From positions 1-55,738 of the forward strand of contig JAYMTF010000091.1 of the NCBI GenBank assembly GCA_036897485.1: a DNA stretch of 55,738 nucleotides, given 5' to 3'. A program made the position numbers and the translations under genes. Source of the DNA: Pelargonium nanum (taxonomy: Eukaryota; Streptophyta; Magnoliopsida; Geraniales; Geraniaceae). Below are positions 40,469-52,166 of the stretch, in pieces (positions within the stretch are counted from its first letter, which is position 1; every line of letters begins with the position of its first letter). The notes below the pieces were generated by a model, which saw only the letters and a program-made list of their open reading frames with translations, ran no database searches and was not told where the DNA came from.

Positions 40469-41392
40469 TCACCTAATAAATTCTGCGTCAGAAACCACAC
40501 TGTAACTGTCCTCTTCGAACGGAGCTGGCAAGTTGAGATCTATGGAGGTCTCTCTCACGAACAATTTGGAGCTCGCCGCCGCGGCATTTGCGGACGAGCC
40601 CAACATGTGAGATCTCTTGTGGCCGCCGAGAGCTTGGCCGGAGCCGAAGATTTTGGAACAGAAGGGACATTCGTAGATTTTCGAAGCGGAAGCAGAGTCC
40701 GAGGCTTTTTTGTGGATCACTCTGTGACTTCCCAGAGCTTGATGAGATCGAAACATTTTCTTGCACTTATCGCACTGATACTTTCCTCCAATCTTCTTCG
40801 ATTTCGATTTCGATTTTTCTTCTTCATCTTCATCGTCTAGCTCGCGATCTTCGTCTTCAACAACCTTGTTCCTCAACCATTTGTCTCTGGACAGCATCAT
40901 CAAACACATAGCAACATTCTCTTCCTGAGAGACATCAGAGACAGAGCTCGCCGGAGAATCGCCGGCCGGCCAACTGGGTTTGCTTACCTTGGGCCTCTTG
41001 TTGACGATGATGTCCGATTTCCAGTTCCGCTTGGATCGTCTCCGAGTTGGGTTCCGCGACTCGGTCTCGCTTTCCCGATCCTGAACAACAGAACCAGCAT
41101 CAACAGCAAAAGAGAACTCGGGATCTGCAAACCTGAAGCTCTTCCTCGGATTCTCCCTCAACCCATAAATCATCGGACCCTCTTCTTCTCCATGAATTCT
41201 GATTTCTTGTTCATCGTCGTCGTCGTCGTCGTCCGATGAAGACGAATTAGCAGAAGCTGACTCACTGAGTTGGGGCTGAGGTTGGGGCTTGGGAGGAAGA
41301 GGAAGGGTGGCCAAGTGAGCCTTCATGTGACCACCCAAAGCCTTTCCATTGGCAAAAGTTCTAGAACAGAGCTTGCATTTGTGCCTCTCCAT
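40469..41392 (-). CDS. C2H2 zinc-finger transcription repressor, ZAT type
   Basis: Intronless gene of 307 aa in the nucleus-acting C1 subclass of plant C2H2 proteins (ZAT1/4/9-like). Three fingers are visible: residues 4-26 (C6, C9, H22, H26, core KALGGH), 205-227 (core QALGSH) and 240-262 (core QALGGH). The QALGGH core is the plant-specific DNA-contact signature; fingers 1 and 2 each carry one substitution. Between fingers 1 and 2 are an acidic Asp run and a basic stretch (NPTRRRSKRNWK). The end carries an EAR repression motif, DLNLPAP, at about 285-291. The leader contains a GAA repeat (41407-41430). Relatives respond to stress and hormones. The exact ZAT member cannot be assigned. Confidence 0.95.
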   Translation of the reverse strand: MERHKCKLCSRTFANGKALGGHMKAHLATLPLPPKPQPQPQLSESASANSSSSDDDDDDDEQEIRIHGEEEGPMIYGLRENPRKSFRFADPEFSFAVDAGSVVQDRESETESRNPTRRRSKRNWKSDIIVNKRPKVSKPSWPAGDSPASSVSDVSQEENVAMCLMMLSRDKWLRNKVVEDEDRELDDEDEEEKSKSKSKKIGGKYQCDKCKKMFRSHQALGSHRVIHKKASDSASASKIYECPFCSKIFGSGQALGGHKRSHMLGSSANAAAASSKLFVRETSIDLNLPAPFEEDSYSVVSDAEFIR

Positions 41393-43368
41393 TGATTCAC
41401 AATTTCAAGAAGAAGAAGAAGAAGAAGAAGCAGAGAAGAGAGAGCAAAGCTTTGAACTTTCTCTTTCTATCTCTGTGTGAAGTATAGAGAGATTGGGAAC
41501 TTAAAAGGAGTAGGTGACAAGCATTCCTCCACCAAAAGACACACACTACCCAAAATTACTATTTTAGTATCTATTTTTATGGTTATAAATATATTTTTTT
41601 ATTAAAAAATTAATGATACCATTTATTTGGTTATTTGAATGGCAGTTTTTTCAGAATGGGTGAAATATGAAGTGAGAAAAGAGGGACAAGTAACATGCAA
41701 GCCTTGCCCACTTGGGGTAATAAGCTTTTCTTTTTACCACTTTTTTTATATATCCATAATTAAAATGACTCTAATGTGTTTATAATCTAATTAGTGCTTA
41801 CAAATGTTTTCAACCTTACATTTTTTTTAGCATAAACAAAATTGGAGCATGTTGATGAAAATATTATTGAGATGCCCTACTCACAAGGCATAAAATGTGC
41901 TGACTTTTTCCCAAACTTGTTTATTTTTAATTTTCATGTGGTTGATTTTTTTTATATAAAATCTGCATTTATTTCTCCTCAACTTGGGTTTCTTCATTAA
42001 ACTACATTGCTAACAATTTTAATTTAAAAGGTTTATTTTTTTGTTAGGTAAATAAATATGTAAGTGGATTGAATGATTTTGGTGTGCCAGATCTGGTTGT
42101 GGTAAATAGCTAACTTTTAATGTCTAACTTAATTTCCTGCCATGTTTGTAAAAACTAACTGGTAACTATTAATTGACTGGTCCAGTTTATGCTCTGCCTG
42201 ATTTTTCGTTTATCTTTTACTCAAAAAAGGTATTATAAATTAAAAAATATTTAAAGATAAAACATACGATGCTTAATATTTATCAATATATAGATATTTA
42301 CTCGGCAGCAAAAAATGGTTTAGTAATTAAAAACTTTAGTTAAAATTTGATATTTACACTGAATATAATAATAATATGAAAATGTTTTTAAGATTCTGTT
42401 GCTTTTTGCCGGTTTTAGCATCGCCAACTGTAACACTGGGAAGCTTTAGCATGCCGCCCGGTTCTTTTGTTGAATTTATTACTTATTAGACCCACGCGCC
42501 TCCTTTATCGTCTGGTCACCATCGCATTCAACTAGTGTTGCTATTTATTGAGTTATCTTAGCATATGATATTATTATTATTATTACCTAATAGTTTTAGC
42601 TACTCTTTTATTTGTTTCTTCTTAATTTTATTTTGTAACTAAAGGGGAAATGATAAATAAATTTATGAAATTATAGATCTTACACTAAGGTTTGTTTGGT
42701 ACCACTACTCGAAGTAACTTCTAAAAGGATGCATGTGAAAAATAAAATGTATCAAGAAGCACGTTAATTTGCTTTTGCTTACATAATCACAACCTTTTTC
42801 TATTTACATGTCCACGTTTTTATAAGAACATTCAAATTTTATATAAAAAATATCGACATTTTCTATCTAAATGACAACATTTTTAATAAGAACAACTTAG
42901 CTTTGTATTGGAAAGATCAATCTTACCTAATTAAATAGCTGATTTTATATGATAATCCTTGTGAAAAACATAGAACATCATCAACGAGTGGATAATGTGA
43001 AATTTTAAAGGAAAATGTGAATGGCAACATAGTTTATTAACATGTAAAACTTAGTGTATATTTGAAAACTAAATTTATTTCTCCTTTGATGCTGCTTATA
43101 TGTCTTACATAAGCAAATAAATTTATCTTATTTGAAAATAAAAATGGCGACAAAAGCTATCTAGAATTACCTTATAAACAAACCGAAAAATCAATTTTAA
43201 TCTCTTACATTTGTCTTATGTGGAAGAATACAAGCTGGTTTGTCAAAAAACATAACCATCTAACTAGTAGTGTTTTCAAACAAGCCCTAAACAAAAGTGC
43301 TTGACTATGAGATTCTACTCTATGCCCGGGATTAGTATGGTCTTGATGATCTGATGTACAAAAAGACC
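41393..43368. other. 2-kb A+T-rich intergenic stretch
   Basis: It begins with the leader and promoter of the zinc-finger gene, including a GAA microsatellite at 41407-41430. Beyond that it is A+T-rich with no recognised gene, RNA or transposon. Confidence 0.35.
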
Positions 43369-43995
43369 CACTACAAGAAAAGTTGAGTTTAGTGGGCCTT
43401 TTTGTTGGATGCAACCCACGACAAGTTGGATGCTCGCAACTTTCACATGACAATTCTGTCATGAGAATTGTCTGCGGAGGATGGAAAAAAATATAATAAA
43501 AATAAATTGTTTTGTGAGAGTTACGCGAGTGTCCAACTTAGTGAGAGATCTTCTCACTAAATCATTTTGTGAGCATATGTATTTGTGAGGGACAAACCTT
43601 CACTAAAATCAAGAATCTCTCATGAGAGTTAAGTGTTGTGGCATATCTTGAGGCTTTGGAGTTGACCCGAATATGAATGTAACAAACGATGGGAAAGAGG
43701 AGGGCATATCAGAATCGACGTTATTTTTCGGGACAAGTCCTGCTTCGTTGCGACGAAATATAACCAACATCTATTTTTTGTCGCGAAAAATGAACTTATC
43801 CCGCTATTTAGTTTGTGGCGTCAAGGAACTTCTTCCGCAACTAAGAGACCTTATAAAGTGACGTCTTGAACATACGTTTCGTTTGAGAGGAAATTGTTCA
43901 TCATCACGCTCTTCTACAGATTGTGGCAACGATGTGGCACTTGGGCACCACATTTCACTCTATTATTCACTCTTTAAACATTTTTCGAGTAGCAC
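43369..43995. mobile_element. CACTA-like element or remnant
   Basis: The left end at 43369 is a textbook CACTACAAGAAAAG. It is followed by subterminal phrases repeated in both orientations: GTGAGAGATCTTCTCACTAAATC, CTCATGAGAGTT, and TTTTCGGGAC with TCGCGAAAAATG. The right end is unclear. TTTTTCGAGTAGCAC near 43979-43993 is a poor match to the expected inverted end. There is no transposase coding sequence. It is probably an eroded non-autonomous CACTA copy. Confidence 0.45.
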
Positions 43996-45349
43996 CACAA
44001 CATAGTTTGGGATGCTAAATATTAAGATAAAATCGTTGAATAATCAACTTTGACTCTAAAATATTTTAATTACTTTAATTGAATAGTAATTACAATTTCG
44101 GTTGAATTAGAATTGATTTTGTCTGCTAAGCCTCAACACTTGCAACAAATCAATCCTATAATATGTATCTTGTGCGCAAGGACATTTTTAATTCTCGTCA
44201 AACCTCACGACCTTATCCATTTAAAGTTAATTTCATAATTTATATGAGAATTATCAATATATCATAACCACTTTCTCTTTTTCTTCTTCTTTTCTTGCCT
44301 GCGAAAAAAAAAGGTGACATACCGATCTTGCCACAGGACAAGAGTACAAGACATGAACCATTCGTTGCAGATGATGGCAATTTATGAGGGGCATTTTAGA
44401 CAATCCCCAACGATCGCGATTCCTATAACCATCCATTCCAGAATAAGCAAACTGTTGAGACTCAAAGAACACACACAACACATACGACGACGAGCGTACG
44501 ACGTCGTACTTTATATAGTAATAGAATCATATCATCTTCTTGATTTGGCTCTGCACGCATCCCGAAAGCAGCTAATTCTTTTTCCAGTTTGTATATATAT
44601 AGAAACAGAAAATAAATGGAGACCAAACAGTGAAACCAAAAATGAAGAATCCACCACCTTTTGTTTCCTCCCATTTTTTAGCTACTGCATGCAAAAAAAC
44701 AAAAAACAAAAAACATAACCATGCAAGCATGTACTGTCTGTTCAGTGTCTGTCTCTGACAACGTAAAAAAACAAAAACAAAAAAAAATGAAGTGATATGG
44801 CCACAAAAGCAAAAACCGATAAGCGTAGTCACGTAGAGTGTGTGTGTGTGCATGGATTGTGGAACACGCGCCTCCCTGCGATGGTGGGTGGTGAAGTGGT
44901 GGGGGTGGTTTCCTCGTGATACAGATACGGGTATGGTTGTTGTTTGGATATGAAGATTAATGGGTGTGCAATTTTCGGGGCGGTCCAAATTAGCTTAGCG
45001 ATGGGAAATAAATAAAGTGAGCTGTTGTTGTGTACTATTGTAGTTTGTTAGGCCGTTTCTTAGGCTCAATAAATATGCTGCTTGGATTGGATCAAGTGTT
45101 GGACTTTACGTCGCGACCGTAAAAATAAAAATCATATTCAGAGAATGGACCACTCTTTTTAATTTGTGGGAATTATTTATTACACTAATTATCCCATTCA
45201 AGCCTGCAAAGAAATTGTAATTAGGGTTATTGGATTGGATTGGGAAAAAGCTTGTGGCATTTGTGTTATTTAACCATGAGGTTTCTGAAGCGGGCCTACA
45301 ATCAACACGAAATCAATACTTTATTTTTAGTGAACAACAGAAAGGAGAA
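43996..45349. other. intergenic, no gene assigned
   Basis: Mixed sequence with a short GT microsatellite near 44840 and A-rich runs near 44700 and 44770. The open frames on both strands (44314-44718 plus, 44572-44988 minus) show no recognisable domain. A TATA-like CTTTATATAG near 44510 might start a transcript, but nothing coding supports it. Confidence 0.35.
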
Positions 45350-45353
45350 TAGA

Positions 45354-45650
45354 CTAAGCAGGAACTAGCCTACAACGAGTGAGGCCTCTCTCATCATCAC
45401 GGACAAGCTCCGCTACCCTCGCCGGGATCTCCATGCATGTGGATGGTCCAATCCTCCCGCTGCGAGCCACCCAAAGCCGCAAGCTTTCAACAATAGTGTT
45501 ACTTTCCCGGTAGCCATGCAAGAGACGAATCTGCCAATTCCAACCCAACAACACCTGAATATCATCCACAACCGCCTCCGATCGCTAGTCTCCAGCCACC
45601 CTACTTTGGACTCTGCGCACAACTGCTAGAGAATCAACCGTAACCATATC
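45354..45650 (-). pseudogene. RNase H-like (retroelement/RVT_3 type) remnant
   Basis: The minus strand reads MVTVDSLAVVRRVQSRVAGD, then an in-frame stop, then EAVVDDIQVLLGWNWQIRLL and HGYRESNTIVESLRL, ending GLTRCRLVPA. The order DSLAVV, VVDDI, W..RL.HGYRE.N.....L, GL.RC.LVP fits the C-terminal half of the RNase H-like domain found in plant LINE-type retroelements and RVT_3 proteins. The stop at about 45585 and the lack of an upstream partner show it is dead. There is no ATG and no reverse transcriptase nearby. Confidence 0.65.
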
Positions 45651-46981
45651 TTTCAGTCATACTACTCTCAGACTATTCTTCATTCGAATCGAGTAGAACC
45701 ACAAGGGTGGAAAAGTTCTCCCTCTAAAGTTTTAACGCAAATGCATTCCTTGAGACTTCACAGTTGAGACTCGAACTCGAAACATGTGAGATCCCATAAC
45801 ATTTGTGTTACTTTTGTGATTCCATGTTAGATACAAAAATGAAAATTAGAGAGGTCATCAAAAGTTTACCATAAGTTGTATGCTCGTAAATTGTGAATTG
45901 TTAATGAGAAGAAGACAGGACAGACAAATAGTAGGTCTACTTTGTGGACTTTTTATTTATAGGGTGATGGTGTAAATGCATGGCTTAGAGAGGATATAGT
46001 AAAAAAAGACGAAAAATAAAACCGGAAAAGCAGACCAAATTGCAAGTTAGACGAAAGGAATGATCCAATCAATCAACAAATGCATAGTGGCCACCAAGGA
46101 AAGAATCATCATCTTTTGGTGGACATCTAAACGGCACCGCTTTAGTGGTTGAACATTCAATCAACAGAATAATACGGGCCCAGGAATACAAGTTTAAGCC
46201 CATTTCTGGATTTATACCTCTAGTGCTTGTAGTAGCCCATTTTGTTCATGTGTATGGTTGGTCAAACGTACAAGTTACAACTAACCATTTGTATTTGAAT
46301 TTGCTGGGATTTGGAACTCAATTTGTATAATTGTGGCTTTAAATTGTATAAAATAAATTTGATTCATTTTTCTGGTATGATTAAGAAAACCCGCACACTT
46401 CACATGTAATATACGCAACATTTTTGAGACAGATATTAAGTTTATTAAATTCAAATTGTTAGCTCTCGTATATGACAATGAAATGAATGAATTAATAGCT
46501 ACATCATCAAATTCAGTACACAATCACAAAAGGATATGGTTAAATTAGCATTCATCTCTTTAAATGCACCAAGTTAGCGTCTGAATTAAAACAAATCATT
46601 CAATAGGTTGTTCAGGAAAAAAACCTCATTCAACATCTTTTTGGGTCATCCACACTAGTGGTAGAGACAACTCACACTAAAATTGGGGCAGAAGAATTTT
46701 CGTGAAAAAAAATCTCATGCATGACTTAGTCAAAACTCGTTTTCCACAGGAGTTCCACCCGTGCTGTAGAATCCCGCTGGAGCTCCTTTTAATTGTCAAA
46801 TTCCATCATCCACTGACATGTTGACCATTTTAGTGCCTTTGCATTTTGTGAATGAACAAATTGAGCATTTGTAACTGGTTGCAGATTATTTGTAATTTCA
46901 ATGTCCTGATTTGCATTGCTCTTCTATGAGTAATGATAAAACAAACATACACAAGTTTACACCATATTTAGCTAAAACAAA
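45651..46981. other. intergenic between RNase H remnant and UMAMIT
   Basis: About 1.3 kb, including a tRNA-like box B (GAGTTCGAGTC on the minus strand near 45768) without a box A. No gene was recognised. The right end should include the UMAMIT 3' UTR. Confidence 0.3.
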
Positions 46982-48559
46982 CTAACTTAAGAGAGGCTTG
47001 TGAATATCAGAGTGATCAGTTTCCAACAAAGGCAGATGGGGGAGAATTTCTTTGCCTTTAGCCCATAGCACTAAGTAGAGACCGATGAACAGGACCGTCA
47101 TCCCAGCAAGACTGCAATGAATATTCGCTAATTAAACAACGGGAACTGTCATTTTCCCGAGAAATCATATCAATCACAACGCAACAGATCGTACCTTCCA
47201 AGTTCAAATGTGTCTCCAACGGCAGCTACAGAGAGAAGGACAGAGACAACGGTTCCAACAGGATTGAACAAGGCCACGAGGACCGGCCCTTTCTTCTTCA
47301 TTGCCCATCCGCTGAAGCTTAGACATAACCCGCTTATCATGCCCTCCTGCGACCAATCATTAATGTTCAAGAAACTAAACATATATAGAACAGAAAACGG
47401 AGAATTTTTAAGAAAGAACATTTGATACCAGTAAAGCGATACCAACTAAGTTCAAGGTGGACACACGAGTAGAACCGGTGTCAATTTTGTGAAATTGAAT
47501 CAACTGCACAACTATTGTTATAATCACACCGAACAAAGATGTTATCGCGCAGAAGGACATTGGCGCGGGAAAGTCCCCTAAAGTAGACGCCTGAAATGCA
47601 AACAAAAGTATCGTTCCCAAGTTCACAATATAAATATCTTAGTTGTGTTTTTATATACAAATAGAAGTGTACCTGCAAGACAACGTTGCTAGACAGAACA
47701 AAGATCGATGCAACGAGATAGATGCAGCCAATGATCTTATCTTTGTCGAAAGAGATGTGATTTATAATTATCTGGGGAAACGAGAGTTGGGGCTCTATCA
47801 CGGGAGTGCTGTGCATTAGGCTCAATGTGATTGCACCTACGACGCACAATATCGTTCCTACAATCTTGACTCTGCTGTAAATGCAACTTAGATCAACCTT
47901 CTCTAACCTGCATTCACATATATACACATACAATCTGTTACAAAGATAGCAAAAGCTACGACAAAGAAGTGAAATATAGAGTTGGGCGCGCGCCTAAAAG
48001 TCCAAGCAATGAGGAAAATTAGGCCCGGAGCAAGGTTTGCCATGGCTGTTGCCATTGCTGGTGAAGTTAACTTGATGCCCTTTAGCAACAAGGATTGAAA
48101 TAAATATACCCTGAAATCAAAATATACCAACATTAAAATTGCGATTAAAGCCAAATGAGTTAATGTTGATTACATACCCTACAAAAGAGATGAAGATGAG
48201 CTGAGCTATGAACTTGAAAGTGAGTTTCTTGGGCCATTTACTCCTGCATGAAAGCATGAAAATAAGCATATATAATTAAGAAGAAAAAAGGGTAAAAATG
48301 GAACATATATATATAGATATATAAAAAACCTTTCAAAGTAAAGGGCAAGGGGAGAGATGAGAAGGAAGGTAGCAGAAGTGGTGAAGATGACAAGAGTGTA
48401 AGGGGTGAGGCCAAGAGTCATTAGGTAACTCAAAAACACAGAATTTGCAGCTATCACAACTTGCATACCAATCAATCCTCCAACCATTACTATCTCTTTT
48501 ATCAATATTTCTCTCTTTCCAACCATTTCTCCAAAAAATGCTTTGTATAACATTACCAT
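46982..48559 (-). CDS. UMAMIT: WAT1-related / UMAMIT EamA-type transporter
   Basis: A membrane transporter of the plant drug/metabolite (EamA) family, whose members export amino acids or auxin. Seven exons on the minus strand: 48559-48330, 48243-48178, 48110-47994, 47907-47673, 47590-47429, 47346-47195 and 47111-46982 (363 aa). Two EamA repeats of about five helices each are visible. The first begins VMVGGLIGMQVVIAANSVF and includes SPAMATAMANLAPGLIFLIAW. The second includes VVLQASTLGDFPAPMSFCAI, LLSVAAVGDTFELG and MTVLFIGLYLVLWAKGKE. The intron after exon 3 begins GC rather than GT (TTTTAG then GCGCGC). All other introns are GT-AG. The first ATG is at 48559, but ATGs at 48553 and further in (MVGKREILIKE) are also possible starts. 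The substrate cannot be told from sequence. Confidence 0.9.
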
Positions 48560-49690
48560 GTCTTTTGATTACACCCTAATAAACAAATACAAAATCTATA
48601 TATATCTTGATGGTGGTGGTGGTGGTGGATTGCTTCTTCTTCTTCTCCTCCTCCTCCCAATCCCATACATATATATGGAGAAGCTCGGTTTTGCTGGGTT
48701 TAGTGTTGTTCTTGTTTCTCAGCTAACCGTCTTCTCCACCAGCATTTTTTGTTTTTCTCTTCTTCTCTCTGGTCGTTGATCGGATCAGAGAGAGAGAGAG
48801 ACAAGTGAAAGAGACCTTTTTTTTTTGTTCTTTCCTTTTTCTTGTTACTCAATCAACAACAACGTTTGAATACCGATTAACAACGGTTCTCTTTCTCTGT
48901 CTCTCTTTTTTGTTGTTTCAGAACAAAACTGTTCTAAATTTCTGTCCTATGAACTTCAATCCTTATTACGTATTCTTAGCTTCACACCCAAATAAATCGG
49001 TGGCTAAAATTTGCCAACCATTTTGCGGTAACTGCTATTTGTGACTGGATTTGTTTTCGTGGAGATATATTCGCCACATCTTCTTGGCATAAAACCATAG
49101 TAAAATGCGTCTCCATTGCGTTTGGTGCAGGGGAGGGGACAAGGAAAGCATGAAAGGGTGTTAATAACCCATGTTAATTTGGGACATCTTGGTTGGTGAC
49201 AAATTGATTAAGCTTGTTGAACCATTAATTTGGTGGTTCCAATATTTAAGTAAATCGTGAAACATTATATACACATAATAATTAGAGTCTTTCAAAATAA
49301 TCCTTATTTGTGTCAGAAAAAACTGCAAGAGTAACAAATCTCTTCCTACCAAGTTTGGGTGCACAAAACATTGACCCAAAGATATCCCAACAAAATAAAA
49401 GGAAATAATATAATGTTTCGTAGGGAAAGTCATCACACAAGGAGGAATCAATAACATTTATTGAGACATCATTTTAACCCAAGAACATAACTTAAGCCGA
49501 TAGAAGAAACTGGTTGGGAGTGACGGAGCCTAGAATGGTAGAGGTTGTGGCGACATGGAAGTCTTAAGCTGGACCATGGATCATGGGTGGTCTGACCTTA
49601 TAGCTGAGTCAGACTCTTTCTAGGTTATTGAGGCTATTCAGACAAGAGGGAGGACTCTATGTCTTTGGTTTGATCATATCAAATATTTTA
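48560..49690. other. UMAMIT upstream region
   Basis: It contains short GGT and CTT/CTC runs near 48611-48660 and an AG microsatellite near 48790, followed by A+T-rich DNA. The plus-strand frame 48543-48779 is built largely from those repeats and is unlikely to be a gene. Confidence 0.35.
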
Positions 49691-49699
49691 GTTCCTTCG

Positions 49700-49910
49700 A
49701 CTCAATTAGGTAGAGTAGAGTTCTCATTTAATAAACGGTCAGCGATCCAGGCCTTTCACCATATGCAACACAGGGACACTATTTCCTGGAATTCTGTTGT
49801 AGCAGCGAGTTGCAGGAACAAAAGATTGGACCTTGCTTCCCGGTTTTTACATGAGATGCCTAACCCTGATACTATCTCATATAATGAACTGATTGATGGC
49901 AGAAAAATAG
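49700..49910 (+). pseudogene. PPR protein gene fragment
   Basis: An open stretch without ATG encodes AFHHMQHRDTISWNSVVAAS, then RNKRLDLASRFLHEMPNPDT and ISYNELIDG. This is about one and a half repeats of a pentatricopeptide protein of the PLS/E class, with phrases D.ISWNS..A and A...F.EMP.PDTISYN.LI.G. The rest of the several-hundred-residue protein is missing on both sides. It is a relic copy; the organellar RNA function of the family is lost here. Confidence 0.75.
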
Positions 49911-51537
49911 CTATTAAGACCAAACAAAGCAGAAATACAAGCTGGGAATGAGTGATAAAGTACTAAAGTAGCATAGTGGGAAGAAGTGCAAACTTCAGTA
50001 AAAGATTATACATGTTAAGAAACTGTAAACAAGTCATCAAACATACTCTTCACAAAACTTCAACTGAGCTATAAGAAGAATGAAAATCAGACACATTTCC
50101 ATTTGCAAGCCAATTCACCTTGAAATGGGCAGACCAAGTTCTCGTACAACAATTAACAGACTCAAATCAGAAACCAAAGCAAGTACAATACATTGATAAT
50201 ACTAGTATTTAAAATGAATCAGTGCCACTGATAATCAGGTCATCTCATTAGCTAGAGCTGCAAAAATAATAAGCCCATAACTGAAAACCTGGCTCCAAAT
50301 TAAACTGAATGTACTTTGCTATATTGATTGCATGTAACAGCTATATGTATACAATTAATCACGAAAATAGATATTCTTGGATTAAATTTGCAATTACAAA
50401 AGAAGAAGATAAGACGATGGGGCCACCTCCCAAAACAGCACACATATTTCATGAATTCACGTACCATCAATTGCATCTGGAAAAAGGAGCAGTTTTGTCA
50501 TCACATGTTCTAATTTAAATACACACAATCAGATAATGTGCAACATATCCACTGTATATTATAATAGCCATCGGCTATAATCTGATGGCCTTGTTGTATC
50601 TCTAACCAAAACTAATGGGATTGCAATTTGATATACATAATATTAAATCTGCAAGACACATAATACTTAAATTGCTTCTATTTAAATCGTGCCTTGTTCT
50701 TTCAAAAGCATTTGCTGCTTACAGCTAGCACTGAAAAATATACAAAAAATAATGAAAACTCTAAATAGCTCCACGTTCTGTGTATCCAAAAAAAGAGGAA
50801 GATTTTGAAGAATGTTAATCATATCCGTACTTGAGAACAACGCAATGGTCCAGTAAAATCCCAGTTTATTTCTTTCAAGCATTTGAACATTCATGTGCCT
50901 GCAGGAACCAAATTCTCCAGTCAGATGTTGTTCACTCACCCATCAGTGCACCTCTAACCATAAAAGCCCAATCAGCTCCCTACTCATTTTATGAGATATT
51001 CTTAACCTAAGTTAAAGTTATGGTGTTTCTCTAGGGCACTAAAGTTTAAAACTTGCACATTTAAAGTGAAAACTAAAGATTATGTGCATCATGAAACTAG
51101 GGATTAATTGTAATAGCACTAATCTGATTTATAATGAGAGTATAAAATAGAATCCAAAAATACTGCCTGACAAATAAACAAAATGACAATAATGGCAAGA
51201 ATACTTAATATTGTTGACAACCTTGATGTATTCTACTTATGGTATCAAGAGAGAGAGGGACAAGGAAGACAACAAAAATTTGGAAATTCTTAGGAGAAAG
51301 GCAAGAGCAATGAAGAGTGAGTTGGCAGCCTATCAAAAAGATGGCTGAACAGGTAAACAAGACATATGGAGAGTTGGAATTTGGAAGTAGTTCTAGAAAA
51401 AATCTCGTTGCCTATGTCATCACTCATCACTAGTTCACCACAAAGATTCACATCATCTTAGTGATCAACGCCATAAATGCTTACTCATAAGGATGATTTA
51501 CCATTTATGAAATGCTCAAGGCAATACATGCCCATTG
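49911..51537. other. intergenic, no gene assigned
   Basis: A+T-rich DNA between the PPR relic and the second SINE. It may hold alternative 3' exons or the 3' UTR of the NFD6-like gene. A splice-like TTCCTGCAG on the minus strand occurs near 50900. Nothing else is recognisable. Confidence 0.3.
51523..51537. repeat. target-site duplication, left copy of SINE 2
   Basis: AATACATGCCCATTG, repeated exactly at 51729-51743 on the other side of the SINE. Confidence 0.9.
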
Positions 51538-51728
51538 TTTTTTTTTTTTTTTTGATACAGAAAGGTGCTGAAATCCTATCTTGCAACAGCCTAAAGACAT
51601 ATATATACAAGGAATCAATAGTGTTCAGGAAAGAGACAAAGCCTCTTAACCCTAACCTAGGGCTTTTGGCACCTTACTGCACCAAAGTGGTCTCTTACAC
51701 CACCACCACCAAGAATGTGTTGAGTGGG
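51538..51728 (-). mobile_element. tRNA-derived SINE, copy 2 (5' truncated)
   Basis: The minus strand runs from CCCACTCAACACATTCTTGG through GTGTAAGAGACCACTTTGG and GTGCCAAAAGCCCTAGG to an A tail (T run 51538-51553 on the plus strand). It aligns over almost its whole length with copy 1 at 34557-34816, with a gap of about 20 bases near the TATATATATG stretch. It lacks boxes A and B, so it is a 5'-truncated insert. An exact 15-bp duplication on both sides and the long A tail show target-primed retroposition and a fairly recent event. Confidence 0.92.
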
Positions 51729-51743
51729 AATACATGCCCATTG
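51729..51743. repeat. target-site duplication, right copy of SINE 2
   Basis: AATACATGCCCATTG, identical to 51523-51537. Confidence 0.9.
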
Positions 51744-52166
51744 CCCATTGTTAATATGCAATGACCTCCTACTAGTACACTAAAAGGGGATATATTTTAT
51801 GTGTCAAAAGACTCAACATATTTTCTAGCTCTGTACATAGCGTAATTTAAGGCAATTAAATTATGAGGTCACCATCATAGGTTAGGCACCCCAACAATCA
51901 AGATGACCTAGCAAATGCAACTATTTTCCTCATTGCTGAACCCCACAATATTGATATCAACAATAGCATTGCTCATTATTATTCATAAAATCATACTAAA
52001 CCTCTAGTAGTAAATTTCATTCCTAGTTTTTGGCTCTAATTCTAAATCCATGAATAATGTAAATTAAACTTAATTCTTTCGTTGCAAGCAACAAAATTGA
52101 ACAAGAAGACGCGAAAAGATGGGCAGAAGCAAAAGCTACTCACAATCAGTAAAGAAACAAAATATA

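Noticed and set aside
40451-40911. Plus-strand ORFs (129 and 107 aa) across the zinc-finger gene
   Set aside because: They lie antisense to the clearly conserved C2H2 gene and match no family.
44254-44988. Possible gene with a TATA-like box at 44.5 kb
   Set aside because: The open frames on both strands are low-complexity or cysteine/phenylalanine-rich with no domain, and no consistent exon structure was found.
45715-45800. tRNA gene suggested by GAGTTCGAGTC on the minus strand
   Set aside because: Only a box B-like match; there is no box A and no cloverleaf.
48543-48779. 78-aa plus-strand ORF upstream of UMAMIT
   Set aside because: Made largely of GGT and CTT microsatellite translation (poly-Gly, poly-Leu).
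49628-49951. Intact 107-aa gene at the PPR fragment
   Set aside because: The frame opens at TTG and only its middle is PPR-like. It is a fragment, not a gene.
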